This document shows positions 1 through 8,211 of a stretch of DNA of 64,000 bases, piece after piece. How positions within the stretch are numbered: position 1 is the first letter of the stretch; each line of letters begins with the position of its first letter. Where the stretch lies: positions 1 through 64,000 of the forward strand of contig CANPVE010000001.1 in NCBI GenBank assembly GCA_947581635.1, given 5' to 3'. Origin of the DNA: an uncultured Clostridia bacterium. Lineage in GTDB: Bacteria; Bacillota; Clostridia; Oscillospirales; Acutalibacteraceae. Both the position numbers and the translations under genes were made by a program. Below the pieces are notes generated by a model. It was not told where the DNA came from. It did no database searches and saw nothing but the letters and a program-made list of their open reading frames with translations.

Positions 1-1
1 T

Positions 2-77
2 GCGGAATTAGCTCATCTGGTAGAGCGCCACCTTGCCAAGGTGGAGGTAGCGAGTTCGAGCCTCGTATTCCGCTCCA
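2..77 (+). tRNA. tRNA-Gly (GCC anticodon)
   Basis: A full cloverleaf can be folded. The acceptor stem pairs 2-8 with 67-73, the discriminator is T74 and CCA is encoded at 75-77. The anticodon arm CCACC-TTGCCAA-GGTGG gives anticodon GCC, which reads GGC/GGT glycine codons. The T arm carries GTTCGAGCC. A terminator hairpin follows directly. Confidence 0.97.
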
Positions 78-83
78 ATCCCT

Positions 84-109
84 AAAGCGCATCTCGGTGC
101 GCTTTTTTT
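84..109 (+). terminator. Terminator of tRNA-Gly
   Basis: The stem AAAGCGCA/TGCGCTTT has a six-base loop and runs into a T tract, just downstream of the tRNA CCA end. Confidence 0.85.
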
Positions 110-173
110 GTTTGTCTTATTTATTTCGATATTTCAGTGATATAGGGAGAATTCAACCAAAGTCGCATGAAAC

Positions 174-223
174 AAAAAAGATCGCTGTGTGGATTTAGAC
201 AATCCGAGGCACACAGCGGTCTT
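174..223 (-). terminator. Terminator of the PadR-like gene
   Basis: Read on the minus strand, a long hairpin (AAGACCGCTGTGTG paired with CACACAGCGATCTT, with an inner GGATT/AATCC stem) ends in TTTTTTG. It lies about 20 bases past the stop codon of the PadR-like gene. Confidence 0.8.
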
Positions 224-242
224 GTATTATGCATTTATTTCA

Positions 243-647
243 TCACTTCGGTAGTACCGTGTCGGCATTCGGGCGCTCATCTTCCAATGTGTCAATGTAG
301 TTAAGAATCATATTTATACCCGACAGAAAATTGTGATACTCGTAGGTTATCTTGCCCAGATATTCCCTGCCTATGTGTGTAATGCGGTAATGTATGCGGC
401 GTCTGTCGTCTGATATCGCTTTGCCGGCTATTTCTATGTAGCCCCTGTCTGACATTCTGTATATTACGCCGTACGGGTATTGGATTTTGCATATCGAATT
501 ACTTTGTTTGTCGAGGATATTCAAGATCTCGTAAATTGTCATATCCTTCTTGGACAAAAATGAGAGGATCAGCATTTCTGTCAGGGCCTTTTTCAGGTTC
601 TCTGCCATCTTCTCACTGTAATCCCTTTTTTCGACATTTCGTGGCAT
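243..647 (-). CDS. PadR-family transcriptional regulator
   Basis: A 134-residue protein with a PadR winged helix over roughly residues 15-95. It has the LILSFLSKKDMTIYEI start of the domain, the YGVIYRMSDRGYI recognition helix region and the RRIHYRITHIGREYL wing, followed by a short C-terminal helix for dimerisation. PadR proteins usually repress efflux or stress genes in response to ligands; no ligand can be read here. I chose the ATG at 647 because GGGAGGA lies six bases upstream; a TTG three bases earlier is the alternative. It is monocistronic with its own terminator. Its promoter region carries two inverted repeats, one over the -10 hexamer, which suggests autoregulation (inference). Confidence 0.85.
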   Translation of the reverse strand: MPRNVEKRDYSEKMAENLKKALTEMLILSFLSKKDMTIYEILNILDKQSNSICKIQYPYGVIYRMSDRGYIEIAGKAISDDRRRIHYRITHIGREYLGKITYEYHNFLSGINMILNYIDTLEDERPNADTVLPK

Positions 648-702
648 CAAAATTCCTCCCGACCGTGTTGTAATAAGTTAAAGCGACAAAGCACCTACAC
701 TG

Positions 703-741
703 TTGTATTATAATACAATTTATTATCGGTTTGGATAATAA
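703..741 (-). promoter_or_regulatory. PadR-like gene promoter with two palindromes
   Basis: Positions 703-718 form a perfect 16-bp palindrome (arms TTGTATTA/TAATACAA) that contains the minus-strand -10 hexamer TATAAT at 712-707. A second inverted repeat, TTATTATC/GATAATAA with a six-base gap, spans 720-741 around the -35 region. The -35 hexamer itself is weak. The layout fits a repressor site, probably for the PadR protein itself (inference). Confidence 0.5.
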
Positions 742-863
742 ATTGTAAATAAAATTCAACAGAGTGAATTTTTTAAGTGATTTTTAATAAATGGTAATAT
801 TGAAGGGGGTTTTCAGTAGTATGAAGTTTGAATAAAAAATAGTACGAAAAATTTTCAATCAAA

Positions 864-898
864 AAGCACAAAAGCCATATGCGCGGACTTTTGTGCTC
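864..898 (-). terminator. Terminator of the BlaI/M56/lipoprotein operon
   Basis: On the minus strand the ten-base stem AGCACAAAAG/CTTTTGTGCT is followed by TTTTTGATTG, about 35 bases past the stop of the lipoprotein gene. Confidence 0.8.
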
Positions 899-931
899 GA
901 TTTTTATTAAATTCTTATATATTGTGATTTT

Positions 932-1561
932 TCAGCTTTCAGGCTTCTGTTCTTCAGGCAAGTCAAGCAGTATTTTTGACAACTGAGAATAAGTATGGTC
1001 AGCTGCGGAATATTTCCAAAGTCCGTCTGATATTGCGGGGGGATAGGTGCCGTTTTCTTTGTAATATTCGTTGGCAAGCTGTTCGTATTTTTCGCCTTCG
1101 GTATAGAACGTCTGAGTGACGACCGTATCATTGATATACACCGATACAAAATACAGCTTGTCGAACACCAGATGAATCGCCGGATTCTGGTTCAGCTTAT
1201 CGTATTCGCTGCGGTTCTCATCGGTTATTTCTCCATCGGGCTTCATGTTTTCTGTGTCAATCAGGCCGTAAATTGCCGCGATAGTTTCACTGTCGGTGCA
1301 GTATGAATTTTTGCTTGTCTCCATTGAAATTTCTCCGTCAACAATACGATAATTCCCCAGTTCATCGCCGTCGTTTCTTACATCGTCATATGGCACTGTG
1401 TATTCAAAGGCCGCAGGCAGGTTCACATATTGTTTGACGCTCGGTTCCGATGAGGCGTTGCTCTCCGTATTTTGCCGTGCATTTGAGTCGCCACAGCCCG
1501 AGAGCGCCATAATTAATGTAAAAATTAACGCTGCAAATTTTATTTGTTTTGTTTTTGTCAT
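932..1561 (-). CDS. Putative lipoprotein of unknown function
   Basis: A 209-residue protein with a charged N-terminus, a hydrophobic stretch and a lipobox LSGC placing the lipidated cysteine near residue 23. A Ser/Asn-rich linker and a soluble domain follow. I do not recognise the soluble domain. The start was placed at the ATG that gives a normal lipoprotein signal (MTKTKQIKF); two in-frame ATGs 9 and 18 bases upstream are alternatives. It sits about 60 bases after the M56 gene on the same strand, so it is probably the last gene of the BlaI-M56 operon and may be an accessory sensor or protective protein at the membrane (inference). Confidence 0.65.
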   Translation of the reverse strand: MTKTKQIKFAALIFTLIMALSGCGDSNARQNTESNASSEPSVKQYVNLPAAFEYTVPYDDVRNDGDELGNYRIVDGEISMETSKNSYCTDSETIAAIYGLIDTENMKPDGEITDENRSEYDKLNQNPAIHLVFDKLYFVSVYINDTVVTQTFYTEGEKYEQLANEYYKENGTYPPAISDGLWKYSAADHTYSQLSKILLDLPEEQKPES

Positions 1562-1624
1562 TCTTATCATTCCTATCATTTTCGATCAGCATTTAATGCC
1601 TTGCAAATTGCAAAATATTGCCGT

Positions 1625-3685
1625 TTATTTTTCCTGTCCGGCTATCTCTTCGCACATTTTTACCAGTTGCTTTGGCACGCTGTACCATATTTCATCGCCT
1701 TTAAATCTGGCGCAGATTACGCCGCTGTCACCATAGATTGTGATATATTCTCCCACATATTTTTCTCCGTAATCCTCCGGCCCGATTATCATGATGTGAC
1801 TGTCGGTTTTATCGAGTTCGTGGTGGGCTTGAATTTGTTCACACTGCCATATTCCTTTAAATAAATTCCACACCAAATCATAGGTATGGCTTCCCACTTC
1901 GGCGTAAAAATCACAGCCGTAGTCGTCGGAAATTATACGAATTTTGCTGCTGAGTACCGCATAGATAAAATCATTGTCTATATCTTCAAATGGATATCGC
2001 TTCAATTTCTCCGCCGTTGCTTCCTCGGCTGACTGTTCAGCCATTGGATAGAGCATCGAAGCCGCCCTGCCATAGAGGTCGTCGGGTACCTTAAATACTG
2101 ATATGGAGCCGGGCGATTCAAGATAGTCTGGATACTCACGCGAATGTGGAAATTCCGTTATATCGTTGAAGTCAAGCCAAACAAACATATTGCCGCCCTC
2201 TTCAAGATAAAAGAACAGTTCATTGTAGAAATCAACCTGTATTGCGTTGCGTGTGAAAAGTTTTATATCCTCAACTTCGTCAATTCGTTCGTATTTTTCA
2301 TAATTCAGCAGATTAAGCATGGACCTCATAATAACTCTTTGCTTTGTGCTGTCTATGAGTGTGGGCTTACATTCGTAGGGGCTGCCGTCATTCGATATCC
2401 TTAACACCTTATTATTCTCCACATCAGATGCATTCGAGTCGACGATTTCAAACCTCATAGCTTCGTAGCCATATTGATAGCACGCGTAGCTGTCGCTGAG
2501 GGTTGAATTGCTTGGAAATATGTTCGTGTTTGAATTGTTCACGCTTCCATTGTTTATATCATTTTTATATTGCAAATCGGTGTTATCCTTCAAATTCTGC
2601 CTATCCCGGAAACTCGTGCAGGCGCCCAAACACATTCCGATTGCCGTCAACGAAATTACAGCCGCAATTGACAGCGCGGCGCGTGACGGAGTAAGGTATT
2701 TTTGATTTGCGATAGCGGTGAAACGCTCGTTGATCCTCTTGGCGCTGCCCGACATAGTGGAGAGCGGCAATGTGTTGGAATTAACCTGCCGCGACGCAGT
2801 TTTGAGCAGTGTGCGAATGTACGCCCTGCGTTCTGCGGAATTCATTCGCCGTGTCACCGCCTCGTCGCAGGAAAACTCGCATATGTCGTCCAGTTCTCGG
2901 CATAAAATCGGCATCAGTGGATTGAACCAATGCAGTGAGCGGGCGACAACTGCGGTCCATTTGAACACTATGTCGAAGCGGCGATAATGACAAAGCTCAT
3001 GCCGCAGAATATTTTCCAACTCGTCAAGGCCGTAATACTCATTAGGCAGAACTATCACAGGCTTGAGCAGCCCAAGGAGCATGGGCGTGCCGGCAGTGGG
3101 CGATATAAACACATTCGGGTATCGCGTGCCGCCGGCAATATCACTCAGGATTTGAGTATGAATCTCGGAGAGGTGCGCCCTCATCAATATCTTTTTCCGG
3201 CAAAGCCGATATGCCGTGATGTTGAAGCATATTGCCAAAATTGTCCCGATGAGCCACACCGATATCACAAGCGTGTGCAATGGGATTTGCTCCGTCTGTT
3301 TTTGATTCGCACCGTTCGTATCTTCGACGTATTGTAGTACGGGAGTACTCTCGGCTTGATTCGAGTTGTAAGGCTGCGATTTGCCGCCGTGGGTGTATTC
3401 TGTTTCTGCTGAAACTCGTGAATTTGATGTATCTTCCTGCACCTGATTGAAAGCGTCGTGGGAATGTGCGTCTGCCGTGAACGGCTGGAGTATATCAGGT
3501 AAGTTGTTCATCAATGAAAACTCAGGCGAATAGGGGATAAGCAGCCGAAGCACAATTATGATCATCAGCGCGTAAAGTGCCGAAGCCAGAATGAGCTTTT
3601 GCAGAACACGCCGCACGGCAAGGTATAAAAGGAACATTATGCTTGCCGAGATCGACATTGAGATTACAATTAAAATCACGTTCAA
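1625..3685 (-). CDS. M56-family (BlaR1/MecR1-like) membrane metallopeptidase sensor
   Basis: A 686-residue membrane protein. The N-terminal half is a peptidase M56 domain: two membrane helices, a large loop, a third helix near residue 140, then the zinc motif HELCH near residues 229-233 and ELDDICEFSCDEAV downstream, and a fourth helix near 340-355. In BlaR1 this protease transmits signal binding to cleavage of the partner BlaI repressor. The C-terminal 320 residues after the last helix do not show the SxxK and KTG motifs of the BlaR1 beta-lactam sensor, so the inducer may differ. The best SD, GGAGGTGA, ends five bases before a TTG at 3685, so I use that rather than the ATG at 3709, which lies upstream of the SD. 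It follows the BlaI-like gene in one operon. Confidence 0.85.
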   Translation of the reverse strand: MNVILIVISMSISASIMFLLYLAVRRVLQKLILASALYALMIIIVLRLLIPYSPEFSLMNNLPDILQPFTADAHSHDAFNQVQEDTSNSRVSAETEYTHGGKSQPYNSNQAESTPVLQYVEDTNGANQKQTEQIPLHTLVISVWLIGTILAICFNITAYRLCRKKILMRAHLSEIHTQILSDIAGGTRYPNVFISPTAGTPMLLGLLKPVIVLPNEYYGLDELENILRHELCHYRRFDIVFKWTAVVARSLHWFNPLMPILCRELDDICEFSCDEAVTRRMNSAERRAYIRTLLKTASRQVNSNTLPLSTMSGSAKRINERFTAIANQKYLTPSRAALSIAAVISLTAIGMCLGACTSFRDRQNLKDNTDLQYKNDINNGSVNNSNTNIFPSNSTLSDSYACYQYGYEAMRFEIVDSNASDVENNKVLRISNDGSPYECKPTLIDSTKQRVIMRSMLNLLNYEKYERIDEVEDIKLFTRNAIQVDFYNELFFYLEEGGNMFVWLDFNDITEFPHSREYPDYLESPGSISVFKVPDDLYGRAASMLYPMAEQSAEEATAEKLKRYPFEDIDNDFIYAVLSSKIRIISDDYGCDFYAEVGSHTYDLVWNLFKGIWQCEQIQAHHELDKTDSHIMIIGPEDYGEKYVGEYITIYGDSGVICARFKGDEIWYSVPKQLVKMCEEIAGQEK

Positions 3686-3741
3686 AAGTATCACCTCCAT
3701 ATCACACATTCAGCCGCATTTGGAGCAATCCTCTGGGAACT

Positions 3742-4125
3742 TTATTCCTCATCTTTTCCCCAAGTCTCGTAAAGCTCGGCAATGTCCTCTTTGGTGAGCT
3801 TATCGCTCTGAATAAGGGCGGCTACAAGCTTCTTTGCACTTCCTCCGAAGATTTTGCCTATCAGCCTGCCTGCAGATTCCTGTCCGTAGGCGTCGCGGGA
3901 GACAATCGCGCGGTAGCTGTAGACTTTCTGTCCCTCGGGTTGAGTTCGCTCCACAGCGCCCTTCTTGTGAAGCCTGCCGAGCAGTGTCTTCACGGTTGTG
4001 GCCTCCCAGTCGAAGCGCTTGGCCATCTCGGTGCGTATCATGGTAACGGTCATAGGTTCACCGTATTCCCACAAGAGACGCATAACCTCCAGCTCCGCTT
4101 CGCTGATTTTTGGTAAATTGCCCAT
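3742..4125 (-). CDS. BlaI/MecI/CopY-family transcriptional repressor
   Basis: A 127-residue protein of typical BlaI length. The N-terminal winged helix (ISEAELEVMRLLW, then ATTVKTLLGRLHKKGAV) covers residues 6-72, and a C-terminal dimerisation region contains the LTKEDIAELYE helix. Members repress a shared promoter as dimers on TACA/TGTA dyads and are inactivated by the M56 protease encoded next to them. Here the M56 gene starts about 56 bases downstream. GGAGGTG precedes the ATG. A matching dyad lies in the promoter, so the operon is probably autoregulated (inference). Confidence 0.93.
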   Translation of the reverse strand: MGNLPKISEAELEVMRLLWEYGEPMTVTMIRTEMAKRFDWEATTVKTLLGRLHKKGAVERTQPEGQKVYSYRAIVSRDAYGQESAGRLIGKIFGGSAKKLVAALIQSDKLTKEDIAELYETWGKDEE

Positions 4126-4153
4126 TGATATATCACACCTCCTCTCATTAACG

Positions 4154-4207
4154 ACTACAATTGTAATCTGTATAACTTAATTATAACCACTAAATTAAAT
4201 ATGTCAA
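4154..4207 (-). promoter_or_regulatory. BlaI operon promoter and TACA/TGTA operator
   Basis: On the minus strand TTGACA (4207-4202), a 16-base spacer and TATAAT (4185-4180) make a near-consensus sigma-A promoter. Just downstream, 4156-4165 is the palindrome TACAATTGTA, extended on both sides, which matches the TACA...TGTA half-sites known for BlaI/MecI. Its place at the expected transcription start fits repression by blocking initiation. I see nothing else between it and the lipoprotein gene that ends at 4437. Confidence 0.8.
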
Positions 4208-4436
4208 GTACTTTTTTATCTGATTTCACGGCAACAGCATTTACTTTTTGAAATTTAAATAAACAAGAAAAGTTTGTCAAGAAGAATTACTTGTTTCGTG
4301 TTATCCGAAATTCTCCGTTAGTTTTGGTGCGTTTTGCTAATTATTTTTTAATTTTTAAATATCTGCGCGAAAAATCAAAAGAACCCCGATCTCTTGAAGA
4401 CCGAAGCTCTTTAAGGTTAAATTTTATTTTGAAAAA

Positions 4437-5360
4437 TCAGCTCACGGTAATGTTGAATTCGCCGTTCTGCTCTTTGGTGTAATTCTCTACCCATATCAGT
4501 ATCGGATACGGCTGCTCCTCCTCATACACCCAGTTGTCGGAATAGTAGGACACAGAGCCGTTTTCCATTGAGACCGCCGCGCTCACCGAGCCGTCATCGT
4601 ATGTTATCACGCAGGCGGCATACTGCTGATTTACCATAGAAGCGTAATAGATAGTGCCGCCTATACCGTCGTGCATATGCACAGAACCGCCGTACTCATA
4701 TGGAGTGTTTGCGCCTTTTGTGTCGCTGCGCTCAGTGGTGTAATTCTGGAAACAGCACAGCAGACGGAAATACACGTTGTCTCCCATAAGCCGTTTAAGC
4801 GCGTCGTCGTATTTCTTCTCAAGTATTCCCCTGTCAAACAGGCTGGTATCAATATAGTTTTCTTCGCGTCCGAATACTCCGGTTATTTGTGCGTTTTCGT
4901 CAAGTCCCTCAAATGCAGTCCATTCCACATAATCGCTGTTTTCGTCTGTATTGAAAATTATATTAAGCTCATTGCAATCCTTGTCGCTGAAAAAAAACTC
5001 TATGTATGCTCTCGGATCCTCCGCATAGTAATAGGCCGAATCGCTGCGCTCAGGGTCGCTTGAAATAGGAATGGGGGATTCGTCGCTCGAAACGCCGCCC
5101 TTTGAAAAGATGGCGTGACAATCGGTAAGCTGTCCTGCCTTGTTGCCGTTGTAAACCGTTATTGAAAAATCAAATCCTTTGCTGTTTACGTTCTTTATTT
5201 CCGCGTAGCAGCGTGAGAAGGGCTGGTCGTATTGGCGATACCACGTCCCCTTCCACTTAGAGGCGGGTCTGCCGCCCGCACTTCCGCACGAGGTGAGCAG
5301 TGCCGTCATCAGCACGGCGGCCGCCGCAAATATGGCGATAAATCTTTCCCGTAATTTCAT
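4437..5360 (-). CDS. Putative lipoprotein of unknown function
   Basis: A 307-residue secreted protein. The signal peptide ends in the lipobox LTSC with the cysteine at about residue 25. The mature part begins with KWKGTWYRQYDQPFSRCYAEI, a beta-rich pattern seen in small lipocalin-like or DUF lipoproteins of Clostridia, but I cannot name a family. The ATG at 5360 is chosen because TTGGAG lies nine bases before it and the promoter -10 is at 5394-5389, so upstream in-frame starts fall in promoter DNA. It is monocistronic and points away from the ribosomal operon. Confidence 0.7.
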   Translation of the reverse strand: MKLRERFIAIFAAAAVLMTALLTSCGSAGGRPASKWKGTWYRQYDQPFSRCYAEIKNVNSKGFDFSITVYNGNKAGQLTDCHAIFSKGGVSSDESPIPISSDPERSDSAYYYAEDPRAYIEFFFSDKDCNELNIIFNTDENSDYVEWTAFEGLDENAQITGVFGREENYIDTSLFDRGILEKKYDDALKRLMGDNVYFRLLCCFQNYTTERSDTKGANTPYEYGGSVHMHDGIGGTIYYASMVNQQYAACVITYDDGSVSAAVSMENGSVSYYSDNWVYEEEQPYPILIWVENYTKEQNGEFNITVS

Positions 5361-5388
5361 TGATATCATCTCCAAATCTCTATCCATG

Positions 5389-5417
5389 ATTATAGAACAT
5401 TGATTGGATAAGGTCAA
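5389..5417 (-). promoter_or_regulatory. Promoter of the 4437-5360 lipoprotein gene
   Basis: TTGACC (5417-5412), a 17-base spacer and TATAAT (5394-5389) on the minus strand, about 30 bases before the chosen start codon. Confidence 0.75.
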
Positions 5418-5544
5418 GCCTCAAATTGCCCCTGACGTCGGGTTCAAAAACAAAAATAGCAAACGAGTATCGAAGAGATTTTACGAGAAAATAAGAGATT
5501 AAATGAGGTTTGATATTTATAAATTAAATTTTTGAAAAAAAGTG

Positions 5545-5573
5545 TTGACAAGGCTTTTTTTATATGGTAATAT
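5545..5573 (+). promoter_or_regulatory. rplM-rpsI promoter
   Basis: TTGACA at 5545-5550, a 17-base spacer and TAATAT at 5568-5573, about 100 bases before rplM. Confidence 0.75.
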
Positions 5574-5588
5574 ACTCCTTGCGAGCTT

Positions 5589-5629
5589 AGACTGTGTGGG
5601 GGTTTTATATTTGTCCCTATGCACGGTTT
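5589..5629 (+). ncRNA. Candidate L13 leader element
   Basis: The rplM 5' leader folds into an eight-pair outer helix (AGACTGTG 5589-5596 with CACGGTTT 5622-5629, allowing G-U) enclosing a GGGG/TCCC inner hairpin. Many Firmicutes carry a structured L13 leader used for autogenous control by the protein. The position fits, but I could not compare it with the covariance model. Confidence 0.45.
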
Positions 5630-5674
5630 ACGTTTCAAAAATATATTGTTGCAAAAGTTATGGAGGAAAAAGCT

Positions 5675-6103
5675 ATGTCAACATTTATGCCCAAGGCCGG
5701 CGAGATTGACCGCAAGTGGTATGTTATTGATGCAGCAGGCAAGTCCGTAGGACGCGTCGCCACAGTTGCTGCTGATATTCTCAGAGGCAAAACAAAGCCC
5801 ACCTTCGCGCCCCATGTGGATTGCGGTGATTTTGTGATTATCATCAACTGCGATAAGGCTGTTCTCACAGGAGCAAAGCTGGAAAAGAAGATTTATTACC
5901 GCCATACCGGTTATATCGGACACCTCAAGGAAACCAAGGCCGGCACATTGATGAAAACCAACCCTACCAAGGTTATGGAGCTTGCTGTTAAGGGCATGGT
6001 TCCCAACACCACTATCGGCAGAGAGGCTCTTACCAGACTGCATCTGTATGCAGGTGCGGAGCACAGACATCAGGCTCAGCAGCCCGAAACATGGGTTATG
6101 TAA
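5675..6103 (+). CDS. rplM: 50S ribosomal protein L13
   Basis: A 142-residue protein of normal L13 length. It has the family start (MPKAGEIDRKWYVIDAAGK), the VGRVATVAADILRGK block, CGDFVIIINCDKAVLTG and the YRHTGYIGHLK motif. It binds 23S rRNA early in large-subunit assembly. GGAGGAAA sits five bases before the ATG at 5675; in-frame codons further upstream belong to the structured leader. It is co-transcribed with rpsI 20 bases downstream, the usual bacterial pairing. Confidence 0.98.
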   Translation: MSTFMPKAGEIDRKWYVIDAAGKSVGRVATVAADILRGKTKPTFAPHVDCGDFVIIINCDKAVLTGAKLEKKIYYRHTGYIGHLKETKAGTLMKTNPTKVMELAVKGMVPNTTIGREALTRLHLYAGAEHRHQAQQPETWVM

Positions 6104-6123
6104 TCGGAAGGAGGATATAAATT

Positions 6124-6525
6124 ATGTACGATAAGACACCGTTTTTCTATGGCACAGGCAGAAGAAAGAGCTCCGTTGCCAGAGTGAGACTTTACAAGGG
6201 TACAGGCAAGGTTGTTATCAACGGCAGAGATATAGACGATTACTTTGGTCTTGATACGCTCAAGGTCATCGTCCGTCAGCCCCTTGAGCTGACAGGTCTC
6301 ACCGATCGTTTTGACGTTGTGTGCAACGTAAACGGCGGCGGCGTGACCGGTCAGGCAGGCGCGATCCGTCACGGAATCGCCAGAGCTCTGCTCCAGTACG
6401 ACACCGAGAACCTCCGTCCGATGCTTAAGGCTGCTGGTCTCCTTACTCGTGACCCGAGAATGAAGGAAAGAAAGAAGTATGGCCTCAAAGCCGCCCGTCG
6501 CGCGCCGCAGTTCTCCAAGAGATAA
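6124..6525 (+). CDS. rpsI: 30S ribosomal protein S9
   Basis: A 133-residue protein with the S9 hallmarks: [16 protein letters not shown] at the N-terminus, [21 protein letters not shown] in the middle and a basic tail ending in APQFSKR, whose last residues reach the decoding centre next to P-site tRNA. AGGAGGATATAAATT provides the SD. It is second in the rplM-rpsI operon and is followed by a terminator. Confidence 0.98.
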   Translation: MYDKTPFFYGTGRRKSSVARVRLYKGTGKVVINGRDIDDYFGLDTLKVIVRQPLELTGLTDRFDVVCNVNGGGVTGQAGAIRHGIARALLQYDTENLRPMLKAAGLLTRDPRMKERKKYGLKAARRAPQFSKR

Positions 6526-6616
6526 TCAACCTAAACGCCTTAAATCGGCATTGTCGGTTTTCAGTGGATTACCCCATAGGTCGTTTAATTTCAGCACAAC
6601 TGTAAACAATAACGAT

Positions 6617-6650
6617 AACCGTCTTGTTTCGGCAGGGCGGTTATTTGATT
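6617..6650 (+). terminator. rplM-rpsI terminator
   Basis: Ten-base stem AACCGTCTTG/CAGGGCGGTT with a short loop, followed by a T-rich stretch, about 90 bases past rpsI. Confidence 0.65.
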
Positions 6651-6691
6651 TCATCACTGCGACAGCATTTGCCCTGTTTTATAGCCTTATC

Positions 6692-6723
6692 GGCTTGATT
6701 TTTACAAGCCATAATGATATAAT
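6692..6723 (+). promoter_or_regulatory. metY promoter overlapped by a small inverted repeat
   Basis: TTGATT (6695-6700), a 17-base spacer and TATAAT (6718-6723). A perfect six-base inverted repeat GGCTTG/CAAGCC (6692-6710) covers the -35 hexamer and spacer and could be an operator. The predicted leader is only about 60 bases, too short for a SAM riboswitch or T-box. Confidence 0.6.
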
Positions 6724-6788
6724 TGGCTATATCGTCTGTATTAAATTTACGATGAGTTATTCTTAATTTTACAAGGAGCATCAAATAT

Positions 6789-8060
6789 ATGAGTGAATTT
6801 AAAATTGGAACCAAATGTGTGCAGTCGGGATATTCCCCCAAGAACGGCGAGCCGCGCGTTCTTCCTATTGCTCAGAGCACTACCTACAAATACGATTCGT
6901 CTGTGCAGATGGCAAAATTGTTTGACCTGGAGGAGGACGGGTTCTTCTACACCCGCCTTGCCAATCCAACGGTTGATGCCGTGGAAAAGAAAATTGCAGA
7001 TCTCGAGGGCGGGGTGGCCGCGATACTCACCAGCTCGGGACAGGCGGCGTCAATGTATTCCGTGATGAATATCTGTAAATCTGGTGACCACATGATAAGT
7101 TCTGCGGCAATCTACGGCGGAACATACAATCTTTTCAATAAAACGCTTCGCGATATGGGCGTTGAGGTTGATTTTATCGACCCCGACGCGCCCAAGGAGG
7201 AAATAGACAAGCTCTTTAAGGACAATACAAAGTGCGTGTTCACCGAAATGCTCTCCAATCCCGCGCTCACTGTACTTGATTTGGAAAAATGGGCAGACGC
7301 GGCGCATGAACACGGCGTTCCGATAATCGTCGACAACACTTTCCCCACCCCCGTCAACTGCCGTCCGTTTGAATTTGGCGCGGATATTGTCGTACACTCA
7401 ACAAGCAAATACATGGACGGTCATGCGGCGGCGCTGGGAGGAGTTGTGGTTGACAGCGGCAAATTTGACTGGAGAAACGGCAAGTTTCCAATGTTCACCG
7501 TGCCCGACGAGACCTATCACGGCATAGTTTACGCCGATCACTTCGGCGCGTGCGCTTATGCCGCAAAGATCCGCGCCCATATAATGCGCGATATAGGCGC
7601 GATGATGGCTCCGCAGAATGCATTCCTGCTCAACCTAGGTCTGGAGACACTGCACCTGAGGATGCCGCAGCACTGCGCCAACGCACAGGCCGTCGCCGAA
7701 TTCCTCGCAAACGACAAGCGTGTGGCATGGGTCAATTATCCAGGGCTGAAGGACAACAAGTACTATGAGCTTGCACAAAAATATATGCCAAACGGAACCT
7801 GCGGCGTTGTGTCTTTCGGTGTGAAGGGCGGCAGAGAGGCGGCTACCAAGTTTATGGATTCGCTCAGACTGGCGGCAATAGTAACCCATGTGGCGGACGC
7901 AAGAACCTGTGTGCTTCACCCGGCCAGCACAACGCACCGTCAGCTCAATGACAGACAGCTCGAGGAGTGCGGCGTGTCTGCCGACCTGATAAGGTTTTCG
8001 GTGGGTATCGAGGACAAAGAAGACATAATTGCGGACATCGACCAGGCGCTTAATATTTAA
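6789..8060 (+). CDS. metY: O-acetylhomoserine sulfhydrylase (MetY-type PLP enzyme)
   Basis: A 423-residue Cys/Met-metabolism PLP enzyme, the length usual for O-acetylhomoserine aminocarboxypropyltransferase. The PLP lysine is K207 in HSTSKYMDGH, with the phosphate-binding TSSGQAA segment near 81-87 and the YTRLANPT motif near 54-61. It would make homocysteine from O-acetylhomoserine and sulfide in the cytosol, the direct sulfhydrylation route to methionine. The closely related cystathionine gamma-synthase family is shorter, about 380 residues, so MetY is preferred. AAGGAGCATC precedes the ATG. It is a single-gene unit with its own promoter and a strong terminator. Confidence 0.92.
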   Translation: MSEFKIGTKCVQSGYSPKNGEPRVLPIAQSTTYKYDSSVQMAKLFDLEEDGFFYTRLANPTVDAVEKKIADLEGGVAAILTSSGQAASMYSVMNICKSGDHMISSAAIYGGTYNLFNKTLRDMGVEVDFIDPDAPKEEIDKLFKDNTKCVFTEMLSNPALTVLDLEKWADAAHEHGVPIIVDNTFPTPVNCRPFEFGADIVVHSTSKYMDGHAAALGGVVVDSGKFDWRNGKFPMFTVPDETYHGIVYADHFGACAYAAKIRAHIMRDIGAMMAPQNAFLLNLGLETLHLRMPQHCANAQAVAEFLANDKRVAWVNYPGLKDNKYYELAQKYMPNGTCGVVSFGVKGGREAATKFMDSLRLAAIVTHVADARTCVLHPASTTHRQLNDRQLEECGVSADLIRFSVGIEDKEDIIADIDQALNI

Positions 8061-8125
8061 TTTAGGATTGCCTCAGACATAAGTTGCAAATAAAATCGGG
8101 CTTACCATACAGGCTTGTTATAAAT

Positions 8126-8161
8126 AAAAAAGGTCTGTGCTTTTGTGTGCAGACCTTTTTT
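8126..8161 (+). terminator. metY terminator
   Basis: Stem AAAAAAGGTCTG/CAGACCTTTTTT with a 12-base loop. It can work in both directions. Confidence 0.9.
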
Positions 8162-8211
8162 GAATTCCGAGCCTTTGCGCACGTATTCTTATGTGCGGGG
8201 AGATGATTACT

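Noticed and set aside
6642..6788. SAM riboswitch or T-box upstream of metY
   Set aside because: A promoter at 6695-6723 leaves a leader of only about 60 bases, too short for either, and no T-box or kink-turn motif is seen.
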